The notes: generated by a model not told the origin, from the sequence alone. Shown: positions 1-8,537, numbered from the stretch's first letter. The stretch is 64,000 bases of DNA from G963717155 sp963717155 (GCA_963717155.1 OY970326.1:2542001-2606000), one strand, 5' to 3'. Numbers and translations are program-made.

Positions 1-1173
1 CACGTCGACATCCGCGATCACGGTTGCCTCGAGATAATTACCACGTTCGAGGCCCGGGGGGCGCCGACCACCCGCAACCACGCGCGCGCCCTGGCCGCGC
101 GCCGAGTCGATGTACTCGAGGACACGGGCGTGGTGCTCCTCGGTGATCAGCGGCCCGAGCTCGGTGGCGGCGTCGGAGGGGTCGCCGACGCGGATGTTCC
201 TGGCGCGCTCGGCGATGTCGTGCACGAGCCTGTCGTACAGCGGACGCTGGACGAGCAGGCGCGAGCCGGCGGTGCAGCGCTGGCCGTTCATCGTGAAGAT
301 CTGGGCGAGCGCCGCGTCGACCGCGAGGTCGGGATCTGCGTCCTCGAACACGATGACCGGGGACTTGCCGCCGAGCTCGACGGACGACCGCTTGAGCGTC
401 GGAGCACCCGCCGCGATCACCAGGCTGCCGGTGGAGGCCTCGCCCGTGAAGCAGATCAGGTTGACCCCGGGATGCGCCGACAGCGGCGCGCCCGCGGTCT
501 CGCCGAACCCGTGCACGACGTTCAGCACCCCGGGCGGAAGGTCTGCGCCCTCGAGCACCTCGGCGAGGAGCGTCGACGACATCGGCGCCCACTCGGCCGG
601 CTTCAACACGATGGTGTTGCCGGCGGCGAGCGCCGGTGCGAGGCGCCAGGTCGAGAGCATCAGCGGTGCGTTCCAGGGCATGATCAGCCCCGTCACGCCC
701 ACCGGCTTGTGAATCGTGTAGTTGATGAACTCGTCGGCCACCTGGAACGAGCGGCCGTGCAGCTCGGTGACGACGCCGGCGTAGTAGTCGAAGTTCTGCG
801 CAGCGCGCTCGGCGAGCCCGCGCGCCTGCGAGATCGGCACCCCCGTGTCGAGCACCTCGACGCGGATGAAGTCGTCCGCGCGCTCGCGGATCAGGGTGGC
901 GATGCGTCGCAGCGCGTTCGCCCGATCGGTCGCGGGCAGCCGGGGCCAGGGGCCCTCGTCGAAGGCCCTCCGCGCGGCGATGACAGCATCGTCGATGTCG
1001 TCCGACAGCCCGTCAGCGGCGATTGCGATGACCTCGTTGGTGGCGGGGTTCCGCGTCTCGAACGTCCCACCCGAGCGGCTTGCCCGGAATGCGCCATCGA
1101 TGTAGTGACGCTGGAGCACAAGCGGCTCGGTCCCGCCGAGCGTCATTGCTGTCGCTGTCTGATCCTGGGTCAT
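1..1173 (-). CDS. aldehyde dehydrogenase, HpaE-like (3' end beyond window)
   Basis: The reverse strand encodes the first 391 residues of an NAD(P)-dependent aldehyde dehydrogenase; the frame is still open at base 1, so about 90-100 C-terminal residues are missing. Visible motifs are PWNAPL and KPAEWAP in the cofactor domain, FTGEASTG, the general-base Glu in ELGGKSPV and the nucleophilic Cys in GQRCTAGSR. The GQRCTAGSR/LLV pattern resembles 5-carboxymethyl-2-hydroxymuconate semialdehyde dehydrogenase (HpaE) of homoprotocatechuate meta-cleavage, but substrate is inferred. The ATG at 1173 begins MTQDQTATAM. A candidate operator lies just upstream at 1212-1232, and a GntR regulator and an FAH-family enzyme are neighbours. 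Confidence 0.9.
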   Translation of the reverse strand, partial: MTQDQTATAMTLGGTEPLVLQRHYIDGAFRASRSGGTFETRNPATNEVIAIAADGLSDDIDDAVIAARRAFDEGPWPRLPATDRANALRRIATLIRERADDFIRVEVLDTGVPISQARGLAERAAQNFDYYAGVVTELHGRSFQVADEFINYTIHKPVGVTGLIMPWNAPLMLSTWRLAPALAAGNTIVLKPAEWAPMSSTLLAEVLEGADLPPGVLNVVHGFGETAGAPLSAHPGVNLICFTGEASTGSLVIAAGAPTLKRSSVELGGKSPVIVFEDADPDLAVDAALAQIFTMNGQRCTAGSRLLVQRPLYDRLVHDIAERARNIRVGDPSDAATELGPLITEEHHARVLEYIDSARGQGARVVAGGRRPPGLERGNYLEATVIADVDV

Positions 1174-1211
1174 ACAGTGGCGCTCCCCGGCTGTCGGCGC
1201 AATCTCGCGAG

Positions 1212-1232
1212 GATCATATCTACTTTTTGATC
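1212..1232. promoter_or_regulatory. candidate operator, copy 1 (GATC-N13-GATC type)
   Basis: A 21-bp element with GATC at both ends and an A-rich/TATA-like core, 39 bp upstream of the aldehyde dehydrogenase start. The same layout (GATnn-AAAA-nn-TATA-n-GATC) occurs at 6714-6734 and 14838-14858, upstream of two other catabolic operons. A GntR/FCD regulator encoded at 1716 is the natural candidate to bind it. Similarity is by eye only. Confidence 0.4.
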
Positions 1233-1249
1233 GGGTTGTATATTCGGGA

Positions 1250-1651
1250 TTACCCGCCGAGGCCCTCGTGCTCGATGCGGTCGGCCGCGACGCGCACGAT
1301 CACGCGTTGCTCGCCGCGTCCCGAGATGGGCTCCGCCGCGGGCCCCATGTAGCGCACTGCAAGCGCGTCGATGTGCTCGGCGGCACCCTCGTCGACGAGG
1401 ATCGCCCGTCCCTCGACCGTCAACCAGCGATGGAAGTCAGCGGCATCGACGACCGTGATCGCGATGCGCGGATCGGCGAGCAGGTGGCGCTCCTTGGCCC
1501 GACCCCGAGCCGTGTTGAACCGCACCTCGCCGTCGGCGCCGTCGATCCACACCACCGTCGAGTGCGGAGAGCCGTCGCCGCGCAGCGTCGTCACGACGGC
1601 GAGGTGGCCCTCGCGCAGGAAGCTCTCCTGCCGGTCGCTCAGATCAGGCAC
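1250..1651 (-). CDS. PPOX-class F420-dependent family protein (split-barrel)
   Basis: A 133-residue split beta-barrel protein of the pyridoxamine-phosphate-oxidase-like superfamily, Rv1155/TIGR03618 type. The N-terminus (LSDRQESFLREGHLAVVTTL), the DGSPHSTVVWID strand and the RAKERHLLADPRIAITV segment are typical of these F420- or FMN-binding reductases. The whole domain is present, and length is normal. The GTG start at 1651 has a GGGAGG Shine-Dalgarno seven bases upstream. The physiological substrate cannot be told from sequence. It reads toward the aldehyde dehydrogenase and away from the GntR gene. Confidence 0.85.
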   Translation of the reverse strand: MPDLSDRQESFLREGHLAVVTTLRGDGSPHSTVVWIDGADGEVRFNTARGRAKERHLLADPRIAITVVDAADFHRWLTVEGRAILVDEGAAEHIDALAVRYMGPAAEPISGRGEQRVIVRVAADRIEHEGLGG

Positions 1652-1715
1652 AGGGAGACCTCCCGAATCGGGTCATTGACGGTCGTCGCCGACAGGCCGG
1701 TGATAATGGCCCAAC

Positions 1716-2387
1716 ATGGTCGAGCGCAAGAAGACGGATCTGACGAAGCAGGAGCGCGTCTTCCGCGCCGTGCGCGAGCGGATCCTGACCGGAACCTACG
1801 GGCCGGGCTTCCGGGTCGTGATCGACGCGCTCGCCGAGGAGTTCGGCGTCTCCGCGCTGCCGGTGCGCGAGGCGATCTGGCGCCTCGAGGCCGAGGGCCT
1901 CGTGATCTACCGTCCGAACGCCGGAGCCCAGGTCGCGCCGGCCGACCCTGGCGCGTTCGATGACGAGATGTCGGTGCTCGCGGTGATCGAGGGCTACGCG
2001 ACGGGTCTCGCAGCGCCGCTCCTGAGCGAGGCCGAGCTGCAGAAGCTGGTCGAGATCAACGGCAGCATGGTCGAGGCGATGGAGCAGATGGACTCGCTGC
2101 GCTTCGGGCGTCTCAACCTCGAGTTCCACGCGGTGTTCCACGACCGCTGTCCGAACCTCGCCGTCGTCGACCTGCTGCGCGACGTCGCGCGCCGTCTCGA
2201 CGCGATCCGCCGGACGGTGTTCGTGCAGATCCCCTACCGCGGCGCCGCCTCGGTCGCCGAGCACCGCGGGCTGATCGACCTGATCGTCGCCGGCGCGCCG
2301 ACGGTCGAGATCGAGACCGCGGCACGCGAGCACAAGCTGCACACCGTCGAGAGCTTCCGCGCCTGGAAGGCCGAGCATCAGCTGTAG
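1716..2387 (+). CDS. GntR-family transcriptional regulator, FCD type
   Basis: A 223-residue FadR-like repressor. Residues about 8-75 form the GntR winged helix (TYGPGFRVVIDALAEEFGVS, then PVREAIWRLEAEGLV). Residues about 85-215 are an all-helical FCD effector domain with the usual metal/effector-binding Asp/His pattern, for example FHAVFHDRC. Such proteins bind organic-acid intermediates and repress catabolic genes. It lies divergently from the PPOX gene and convergently with the FAH-RraA gene, inside the catabolic block, so it probably controls these enzymes. The shared element at 1212, 6714 and 14838 is its best candidate operator (inference). Confidence 0.9.
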   Translation: MVERKKTDLTKQERVFRAVRERILTGTYGPGFRVVIDALAEEFGVSALPVREAIWRLEAEGLVIYRPNAGAQVAPADPGAFDDEMSVLAVIEGYATGLAAPLLSEAELQKLVEINGSMVEAMEQMDSLRFGRLNLEFHAVFHDRCPNLAVVDLLRDVARRLDAIRRTVFVQIPYRGAASVAEHRGLIDLIVAGAPTVEIETAAREHKLHTVESFRAWKAEHQL

Positions 2388-2392
2388 CCGTT

Positions 2393-3811
2393 CTACGACG
2401 GACTGACACTGCGGGCCGCACGCCAGGCCTCGAACTCGGCCTCGCGTTCGGGCGCCATCGGGTAGACCCCGCGCACCGACTCGCCGGCCTGCACGCGCTC
2501 GAGGGCCCAGGCCTCGCGCTCCTCCTGCTCGAGCGCGGCGTGCGCGACGTCCTCGGCCATCGCGGCCGGAACGACGATCACACCCTCGGCGTCGCCGACG
2601 ATGACGTCGCCCGGCATCACGAGCACCCCGCCGCACGCGATCGGGACGTTCGACTCGAGCGGGTAGTGGATCAGCCCGAGCACCGCTGCGTGCGGCGCCT
2701 GGTAGTAGGTCGGCATCTCGAGCTGCGCGAGCGCGGGGCTGTCGCGGGCCCCGCCGTCCGTCACGATCCCCGTCGCCCCGCGCGCGAGCGCGCGCGCGGC
2801 GAGGATGTCTCCGATCGTGCCTGCGCCGGCGTCGCCTCGCGCCTCGATCACGAGCACCTCGCCGGGACCGAGCGCCTCGATTGCACTCTTCTGCGCGTTC
2901 AGCTCGGCGGTGTCGGCATCGCGCACGTCCTCGCGCAGTGGGACGTAGCGCAGCGTGTGGGCATACCCGAGCAGGCGGAGGTCAGGCCGGGCGGGGCGCA
3001 GGCCGCGGATGAAGGTGTTACGCACTCCGCGCCGTGAGATCTGCACCGAGAGCGTCGCCGTCGACACCGTGCGGAGCGCCGCGGCCGCGCCGTCGGAGAG
3101 GGTCACCGGTCGCGGAGCGTTGGCGCCGAGCGCGGCGGCGCGCGTGGCGGGCGAGACCCGCGGCTGCGCGCCGAACGGCGCGACCGGCTCGCCGGCCTCG
3201 ACAACGGGGTTCCGCACCGCCGAGAGCCCGTGCAGCTCGACCTCGACAACGTCCCCCGGCTCGACCGGACGCGAGCCGGCGGGCGTGCCGGTCAGGATCA
3301 GGTCGCCCGGCTCGAGCGTCATGAAGCGCGCGAGGTCGGCAACCAGGAGCGCGAACGGGAAGATCAGGTTCGCGGTGGAGTCGTCCTGCGCCAGCTCGCC
3401 GTTCACGAGCGCTCGAAGCGCGATCGCGCCGGCGTCGACGTCGCCCGCGGGGACCGGCGGGCCGACGGGAGTGAAGCCGTCGTGCCCCTTCGCCATGACG
3501 TTCGAGCCGCGATCGTTCCAACGCATGTCGTACACGCCGACGTCGTTCGCCGGCGCATACCAGCCGACGTGGTCGAGCGCGCGCTCGAGCGAGACGTTCC
3601 GCGCCGCGCGCCCGATGATCAGCGCGACCTCGGCCTCGAACGTCAGCAGCTCCATGCCCTGCGGGCGGACGATCGGGTCGCCGTCACCCGAGACCGACGA
3701 GGGCGGCTTGAAGAAGTACGACGGCTGTCCCGGTCTGCGCCCTCGCTGGGCCGCACGGCTCTCGTAGTTGAGGTGCACCCCGATGACCTTGGATGGCGCG
3801 GGCGGCGACAC
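2393..3811 (-). CDS. fused fumarylacetoacetate hydrolase (FAH)-RraA protein
   Basis: A 472-residue two-domain enzyme. Residues about 1-215 are an FAH domain: KVIGVHLNY, FEAEVALIIGR with metal-binding Glu residues, the LILTGTPAGSRPVEPGD strand and a conserved Lys-containing segment (VMAKGHDGF). FAH members include HpaG decarboxylase/isomerase and diketo-acid hydrolases. Residues about 230-472 are an RraA/HMG-aldolase-like domain with GDAGAGTIGDILAARA, then TDGGARDSP, matching the G-x-x-x-x-x-D/R active-site region of 4-carboxy-4-hydroxy-2-oxoadipate-type aldolases. The two activities could act in sequence in a lower meta-cleavage route. GTG start at 3811; the HD-domain gene ends only 20 bp upstream on the same strand. 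Confidence 0.85.
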   Translation of the reverse strand: MSPPAPSKVIGVHLNYESRAAQRGRRPGQPSYFFKPPSSVSGDGDPIVRPQGMELLTFEAEVALIIGRAARNVSLERALDHVGWYAPANDVGVYDMRWNDRGSNVMAKGHDGFTPVGPPVPAGDVDAGAIALRALVNGELAQDDSTANLIFPFALLVADLARFMTLEPGDLILTGTPAGSRPVEPGDVVEVELHGLSAVRNPVVEAGEPVAPFGAQPRVSPATRAAALGANAPRPVTLSDGAAAALRTVSTATLSVQISRRGVRNTFIRGLRPARPDLRLLGYAHTLRYVPLREDVRDADTAELNAQKSAIEALGPGEVLVIEARGDAGAGTIGDILAARALARGATGIVTDGGARDSPALAQLEMPTYYQAPHAAVLGLIHYPLESNVPIACGGVLVMPGDVIVGDAEGVIVVPAAMAEDVAHAALEQEEREAWALERVQAGESVRGVYPMAPEREAEFEAWRAARSVSPS

Positions 3812-3831
3812 CGGTCAGGTTCTATCACATT

Positions 3832-4405
3832 TCATGTCGGATCCAGGGTGCGCTGCGCCTCGAGCCGCGCGTAGCGCTCGAGGAACGCCGACTCGGCGAC
3901 CTCGGGCGTCCAGGGCTCGATCTGCGAGCTCGAGCGGCTCGACGCCTTCGAGCTCCGGCCAGTGCCAGGCGACCATCGTCAGGGTCGCCCGCTCGGTCGC
4001 GAGCACCGCGCGATCGATCTCCTTGAGTCGCGCTGGAGGATCGCCGAGGAGGCCGAACCGCTCGCGGATGACGAGCTCGAGCCGCTCCTCGGCGGCCCGG
4101 TAGAGACGGCCGAGCTCGCTGCGATGCTTGATCGGGTGGGGCAGGTCGATCAGGTACGCCTCGGAGGCGTCGTGCAGCAGTCCCCAGCGGGCTGCGAGCT
4201 CGTCGCCGTCGCGCGCGAGCATCTGATCCGAGACGATGCACGCGTGCTGTGCGACCGAGTAGTAGCGGCGCGTGTGTCCGCCGAACCGGCACTGGTTGGA
4301 CAGCGCGACCGCGATGTCACCGACGTCGATGTCCTCGGGCAACGGGTCGAACGGGTTCACCCGACGGCCGCTGACGGTCTGGATGTAGGGCCCGGGCTCG
4401 TCCAC
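3832..4405 (-). CDS. HD-domain phosphohydrolase, with one frame break
   Basis: A YfbR/phage-type HD-domain protein of about 190 residues. The frame from the GTG at 4405 gives the metal-binding pattern: SVAQHACIV, LLHDASEAYL and HPIK(H)RS, typical of 5'-deoxynucleotidases. Around 3922-3935 this frame stops resembling the family, and a +1 frame continues with IEPWTPEVAE, then FLERYARLE, ending at TGA 3832-3834. The tail matches what family members have at this position, so one base appears to have been gained (or two lost). Without the shift the protein would end in unrelated Arg-rich sequence at 3815. Likely co-transcribed with the FAH-RraA gene. Confidence 0.75.
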
Positions 4406-4428
4406 CCGGCCACTCTAGCGAGCAGGGA

Positions 4429-4959
4429 GTGACGATCGGCGAGCGCCAGAACATCGAGCTGAAGGTCGCCGACGAGGATCCGATCGCGACGGAGCGAGCG
4501 TGTCGCGCCCTCGGCGCGGTCGACCACGGTGTGCTCGAGCAGCGCGACACCTACTACGCCGTCGAGCGGGGCCGCCTCAAGCTGCGCGAGGATCTCGCCG
4601 GCGGGTCCGGCGAGCTGATCTTCTACCTTCGCCCCGACGAGTCCGGTCTCCGCTCGAGCCGTTACTGGCGGGCGCCCACCTCGGACCCGGCCGCCCTCGC
4701 CGCCCTGTTGGCGGCAGCGCACGGCGTCGTCGGAGTCGTGACCAAGCGACGGCACCTGTTCGTCCACCGCAACGTCCGCATCCACCTCGACGAGGTGGAG
4801 GGGCTCGGCTCGTTCGTCGAGCTCGAGAGCGTGCTCGAACAGGCGGGCCGGGAGTCGGACGCCGAGGCGGAGGCGCTCGCAGCTGTCGTCCAGGCGCTCG
4901 ATCTGGGCGCGCGCATAGCGATCGCGGGCGGCTACGCCGATCTTGCTCGGAAGCTCTAG
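4429..4959 (+). CDS. CYTH-domain protein (CyaB / thiamine-triphosphatase-like)
   Basis: A 176-residue CYTH triphosphate-tunnel protein. It begins with NIELKVA, the ExExK-type signature, followed by basic strands (GRLKLRED, LIFYLRP, SRYWRAP), VTKRRHLF and the acidic HLDEVEGLGSFVELE segment that binds divalent metals in class IV adenylate cyclases and inorganic/thiamine triphosphatases. The exact substrate is unknown. It starts with GTG at 4429, divergent from the HD gene with a 23-bp gap. Its TAG stop (4957-4959) shares the palindrome CTAG with the TAG of the convergent LLM gene, so the two stops overlap by two bases. Confidence 0.85.
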   Translation: MTIGERQNIELKVADEDPIATERACRALGAVDHGVLEQRDTYYAVERGRLKLREDLAGGSGELIFYLRPDESGLRSSRYWRAPTSDPAALAALLAAAHGVVGVVTKRRHLFVHRNVRIHLDEVEGLGSFVELESVLEQAGRESDAEAEALAAVVQALDLGARIAIAGGYADLARKL

Positions 4960-5858
4960 GCGGTCGCCGAGACGAGCGGCGCGAGCGCGCGCCACGCCTC
5001 GCGCGGCAGCGCCTCGTCGGCACCCGTCATGGGCGCATTGGTCACGACGCGCAGGCACACGTGGTCGGCGCCCGCGGCGAGGTGCTCGCGCAGCCGCTCG
5101 CCGATCTGCTCGACGGTGCCGAGCGCGTACAGGGCATCCACCAGCCGGTCGCTCCCGCCGTTCGCGAGATCGTCGTCGCCGTAGCCGAACCGGGCCCACA
5201 CGCGCGTGTAGTTCGGAAGCCCGAGGTAGAGCGCCAGGTCGGCGCGGGCGCGCTCGCGAGCCTCCCCGCGGCTCGTGCCGAGCGACACGGTCAGCTCGGG
5301 TGCGACCAGCGATTCCGCGCCGAGCGCCGACCGGACCCAGGCGGTGTGCTCGACAGGCACCATGTACGGGTGGACGCCGAGGGTCCGCTCGCCCGAGAGC
5401 GCGACCATCTTCGGCGCAAGCGCCGCGACGCAGCGCGCCGGCGTCGTGCCCGGCGGCGCGTAGCGCTCGAGATCGTCGAGGTAGTCGGAGATGAGCCGGA
5501 GCGGGTGTCGCGACCGCTCGGCTTGCGCCTCGTCGAGAAACTTCGCGTGCCCGATCCCGATCCCCAGGAGGAAGCGCCCCGGATGTGACTCGTCGATCAC
5601 GGCGTGCTCTCGCGCGACGTCCTCGGGATCGTGCCCGAACACGTTGAGGATCCCCGTCGCGATCGCCACGCGACGCGTCGCGGCGAGTCGATCGGCGACG
5701 ACCTCGAGCAGGTCCCCACCGCCACCCCCCGGAATCCAGAGCGTCCCGTATCCGAGCTCCTCGAGCTCGCTCGATGCGTCCCGTGCCTCGGCCGCATCGC
5801 CGAACCGGAGCTCGCGGCTCCAGATGCCGACGCGGCCCAGGCTCTGCACGCCGTTCAC
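4956..5858 (-). CDS. LLM-class (luciferase-like) F420-dependent oxidoreductase
   Basis: A 300-residue TIM-barrel monooxygenase/dehydrogenase of the bacterial luciferase family. Typical features are LGRVGIWS, GYGTLWIPGG, VAIATGILNVF, REHAVIDESHPGRFLLGIG(I)GH and a C-terminal GADHVCLRV strand. Members use reduced F420 or FMN; those with this N-terminus are usually F420-dependent. The start is taken as GTG 5858 (VNGVQSLGRVG) because it overlaps the TGA of the upstream hydrolase as GTGA, which is typical translational coupling; longer frames upstream lack family similarity. Confidence 0.85.
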   Translation of the reverse strand: MNGVQSLGRVGIWSRELRFGDAAEARDASSELEELGYGTLWIPGGGGGDLLEVVADRLAATRRVAIATGILNVFGHDPEDVAREHAVIDESHPGRFLLGIGIGHAKFLDEAQAERSRHPLRLISDYLDDLERYAPPGTTPARCVAALAPKMVALSGERTLGVHPYMVPVEHTAWVRSALGAESLVAPELTVSLGTSRGEARERARADLALYLGLPNYTRVWARFGYGDDDLANGGSDRLVDALYALGTVEQIGERLREHLAAGADHVCLRVVTNAPMTGADEALPREAWRALAPLVSATA

Positions 5859-6697
5859 GCCTCCATGATCGCTGCCGCGACGCGATCGGGCGCCGACATG
5901 AACGGGGAGTGCGCCGTGTCGAGATCGACGACGCGGGTCGTGTTCGCAGGGAAGGCAGCGTCGGCCTCTGCGATGAAGCGGGTCTGGAGTGCCGGAAGGA
6001 TCGCGCGGTCGCCGGAGCACCGCAGGTAGGTGCGCGGGATCGAGCCCCACGCCTCGGCGGTGAGGTCGGTCGAACCGCCTGCGATCCCGAGCGGGAGATC
6101 GGTCGAGAGCAGGCGGATCGCGCCGTCGGCGGTCTCCGCCGAGAGGTCGCCGTAGAACGCGTCGCGGAGCCCGGCGCGGTAGGCCGGGTCGGGCGACCGG
6201 GTGTCCAGCCGGATCGCGCCGACGACGCCCGGATCGGCCACCACGAGCGGCCCGACGAGCTCGCCCTCGTTCTCGCTGCTCTGGACGTACGCGCCGCCGG
6301 CTGCGCCCGACGCGGGCATGAAGGCGCAGACGTACACGAGCCGCTCGATCAGCTGCGGCGCGCTCTGGGCCGCAGCGGTGACCACGTGCCCGCCCATGCT
6401 GTGGCCGACCAGCACGACGGGCCGACCGACCGTCGCGATCTGCTCGACCAGGCGCGAGGCCGCGCTCGCGAGTGTGACGTCGGCATGCGGCGAGCGCTCG
6501 GTCGCGAACGCCTCGGCGTCGAAGGGGCGGGCGAGCGCGCTCGCGGGCAGCGTCGCCGAGAGCCCGTGACCCTCCATGTCGATCGCGGTCGAGGCGCGGC
6601 CGGCCGCAGCGAGCAGCGGCGTCACCGATGACCAGATCCAGCTGCCGTGCCAGGCGCCGTGGACGAGGACGACAGGTGCGCCGGACGGCTCGGTCAC
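5855..6697 (-). CDS. alpha/beta-fold hydrolase
   Basis: A 280-residue alpha/beta hydrolase of the plant-methylesterase/hydroxynitrile-lyase-like branch. It has the oxyanion-hole motif VLVHGAWHG, the nucleophile elbow GHSMGG, an acidic residue in CSGDRAI and the catalytic His in DTAHSPFMS near the C-terminus, so the triad appears complete. The protein is probably an esterase or lactonase acting in the cytoplasm. It starts with GTG at 6697 and is translationally coupled to the LLM oxidoreductase (overlapping GTGA), suggesting the two act on related compounds. Confidence 0.85.
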   Translation of the reverse strand: MTEPSGAPVVLVHGAWHGSWIWSSVTPLLAAAGRASTAIDMEGHGLSATLPASALARPFDAEAFATERSPHADVTLASAASRLVEQIATVGRPVVLVGHSMGGHVVTAAAQSAPQLIERLVYVCAFMPASGAAGGAYVQSSENEGELVGPLVVADPGVVGAIRLDTRSPDPAYRAGLRDAFYGDLSAETADGAIRLLSTDLPLGIAGGSTDLTAEAWGSIPRTYLRCSGDRAILPALQTRFIAEADAAFPANTTRVVDLDTAHSPFMSAPDRVAAAIMEA

Positions 6698-6713
6698 GCA
6701 GGCGTTCCGATCA

Positions 6714-6734
6714 TTGATGAAAACCTATACGATC
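6714..6734. promoter_or_regulatory. candidate operator, copy 2, with TATA-type -10
   Basis: A 21-bp stretch containing GATGAAAA-n2-TATA-n-GATC, aligned with the elements at 1212 and 14838. It lies between the divergent hydrolase and the EthD/SnoaL/SMP-30 operon. The left GATC is degenerate here. TATACG inside it could be the -10 box of the rightward operon. Confidence 0.4.
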
Positions 6735-6795
6735 CTCGGCGTCCCGCGATGCGCGGGCTGCGGACCACCGTCGGTTTCCCCGGGAGGAGCACATC

Positions 6796-7140
6796 GTGTC
6801 GACGAATCTCTATCTCGTCTTCAGCAAGCGCCCCGAGGCGGTCTCGGCGTCAGACTACGACCGCTGGTACGAGACGCACGCGCAGGAGAACATCGAGAGC
6901 CCCGGCTTCCTCAACGCGCGCCGGTTCGAGCTCGGCCAGGTCAACGGCGCGCCGGCCCCGTACGAGCACCTCGCGGTCTACGAGTACGAGGGCGCGATGG
7001 ACCAGTGGCGCACCGGACTGAACGAGCGCATCAAGTCCGGCGCCATCGTGCTGCCCGAGTGGTTCCCACAGATCCAGTTCGGCAGCTGGGACTGCCAGCC
7101 GCGTAGCGGACTGCTCCAGCCGGCACGCCTGGCGCACTGA
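6796..7140 (+). CDS. EthD-like dimeric alpha-beta barrel protein
   Basis: A 114-residue ferredoxin-like dimeric barrel. The pattern LVFSKRPEAVSASDYDRWYETHAQE, with the early His in ETHAQEN, then FLNARRFEL and LAVYEYEG is that of EthD/stress-responsive barrel proteins found in catabolic operons. GTG start at 6796 preceded by GGGAGGAG. Its TGA overlaps the ATG of the next gene (TGATG), so the three genes to 8524 form one coupled operon. The specific reaction is unknown. Confidence 0.7.
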   Translation: MSTNLYLVFSKRPEAVSASDYDRWYETHAQENIESPGFLNARRFELGQVNGAPAPYEHLAVYEYEGAMDQWRTGLNERIKSGAIVLPEWFPQIQFGSWDCQPRSGLLQPARLAH

Positions 7141-7625
7141 TGGACGCCCTGGAACGGCTGGTCGCGATCCAGGAGATCCGCGACCAGATCGCGCGCTACG
7201 CGATCTTCTACGACGACAAGAACTGGGACGACTTCGCCGAGCTCTGGGCCGACGACGCCGCGTTCGTCGGGCCGGGCATGGCGTTCGAGGGGAAGCAGGC
7301 CGTGCTCGACTTCCTCACGACCTGCCTGCCCGACGACTACACCGGCAAGCACATGAACTCGCCCGCACTGATCGAGCTGACCGGTCCCGGGCGGGCTCGA
7401 GCCCGCACCGACGTCGTCTGGATCACGATGGACTTCGCGAACCAGATCGTCGCGCGCTACGACGACACGTTCCGGCTGGTCGACGGCCGCTGGCTGTTCG
7501 AGCGGCGCACCGAGGTCGTCGTGCCGTACCGGCCGGGCGGGCCGCCGATGTCCGACACGGCCATGGCGCTGAGCGGCTCGACGATGCGCCCCGTGTCCAC
7601 CGACGAGGACGGAGCGAGCCAATGA
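7140..7625 (+). CDS. SnoaL-like / NTF2-fold protein
   Basis: A 161-residue cone-shaped NTF2-like protein. Residues 1-135 show the usual order: an N-terminal helix with IRDQIARYAIFYDDKNWDDF, then WADDAAFVGPG, and the C-terminal strands VWITMDFAN and DGRWLFERR. SnoaL-like members act as small isomerases, dehydratases or ligand binders. Start ATG 7140 overlaps the preceding stop; its own stop overlaps the ATG of the lactonase gene (ATGA). Function in this operon is inferred only as part of a catabolic pathway. Confidence 0.8.
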   Translation: MDALERLVAIQEIRDQIARYAIFYDDKNWDDFAELWADDAAFVGPGMAFEGKQAVLDFLTTCLPDDYTGKHMNSPALIELTGPGRARARTDVVWITMDFANQIVARYDDTFRLVDGRWLFERRTEVVVPYRPGGPPMSDTAMALSGSTMRPVSTDEDGASQ

Positions 7626-8524
7626 CCGTCGATCTCGCGACGCTGATCGATCCGGCCGCGACCCTGACGCAGATCGGGAGCGGCTACCAGTTCACCGAGG
7701 GACCCGTCTGGGACACCCGGCAGAACTGCCTGCTGTACCACGACATCCCCGGCGACGCGCGCTGGCGCTGGACCCGCGCCGGCGGCGTCGAGCTCGACCT
7801 CGCGCCCACGTTCAAGGGCAACGGCATGGCCTTCGACAACGACGGCCACCTGCTCGTCTGCGAGCAGGTCTCGAGCTGCCTCGTGCGCTTCCGCGACGGC
7901 ATGCGCGACCTCGTCGCCTACCACTACCGCGGCAAGTATCTGAACAGCCCGAACGACGTGGTCACGCGCGGCAGCGACGGCAGCATCTACTTCACCGACC
8001 CCGACTACGGGCGCTGGAACGACTGGATCGGCCAGGAGCGCAGCCGCGACGGAGTCGGTTACTGCGCCGTGTTCCGCGTGCCGCCCGACGGCGGCGAGCT
8101 CGAGCTCGTCGTGGCGGAGGACGAGTTCGACCACCCGAACGGCCTCTGCTTCTCGCCCGACGAGAAGCTCCTGTACGTGAACGACTCCGGCAACCTGACC
8201 GTCAAGGTCTTCGAGGTCGCCGCGGACGGCACGCTCGGGCCGGCGCGCCTGATCGCCGAGGGTGTCGGCCGGGGCGGCGCGGGAGCGGGCAACTGCGACG
8301 GCATGGAGTGCGACGAGCTCGGCAACGTCTGGGTCACCGGCCCCGGCGGCGTCTGGGTGCTGACCCCCGACGGCGAGCGCATCGGCATCGTCGAGACGCC
8401 GGAGGTGTGCGGCAGCATCTGCTGGGGCGACGGCGCCGAGAGGAACACCCTGTTCCTGATGACGACGACGACCGCGCACATGATCCCGACGATCGTCGGG
8501 CCCGCGCCGCTGCCGCCGTTCTAG
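7622..8524 (+). CDS. SMP-30/gluconolactonase-family protein
   Basis: A 300-residue six-bladed beta-propeller. Family hallmarks are FTEGPVWD with the metal-binding Glu, KGNGMAFDNDGHLLVCE, LNSPNDVV with the metal-binding Asn, SIYFTDPDYG, HPNGLCFSPDEKLLYVND and NCDGMECDELGNVWVTGPGG. The divalent-metal site is complete, so a lactonase role is likely. Translationally coupled to the SnoaL-like gene. A strong hairpin terminator follows at 8538-8568. Confidence 0.88.
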   Translation: MTVDLATLIDPAATLTQIGSGYQFTEGPVWDTRQNCLLYHDIPGDARWRWTRAGGVELDLAPTFKGNGMAFDNDGHLLVCEQVSSCLVRFRDGMRDLVAYHYRGKYLNSPNDVVTRGSDGSIYFTDPDYGRWNDWIGQERSRDGVGYCAVFRVPPDGGELELVVAEDEFDHPNGLCFSPDEKLLYVNDSGNLTVKVFEVAADGTLGPARLIAEGVGRGGAGAGNCDGMECDELGNVWVTGPGGVWVLTPDGERIGIVETPEVCGSICWGDGAERNTLFLMTTTTAHMIPTIVGPAPLPPF

Positions 8525-8537
8525 CCATCTGAGGGCC

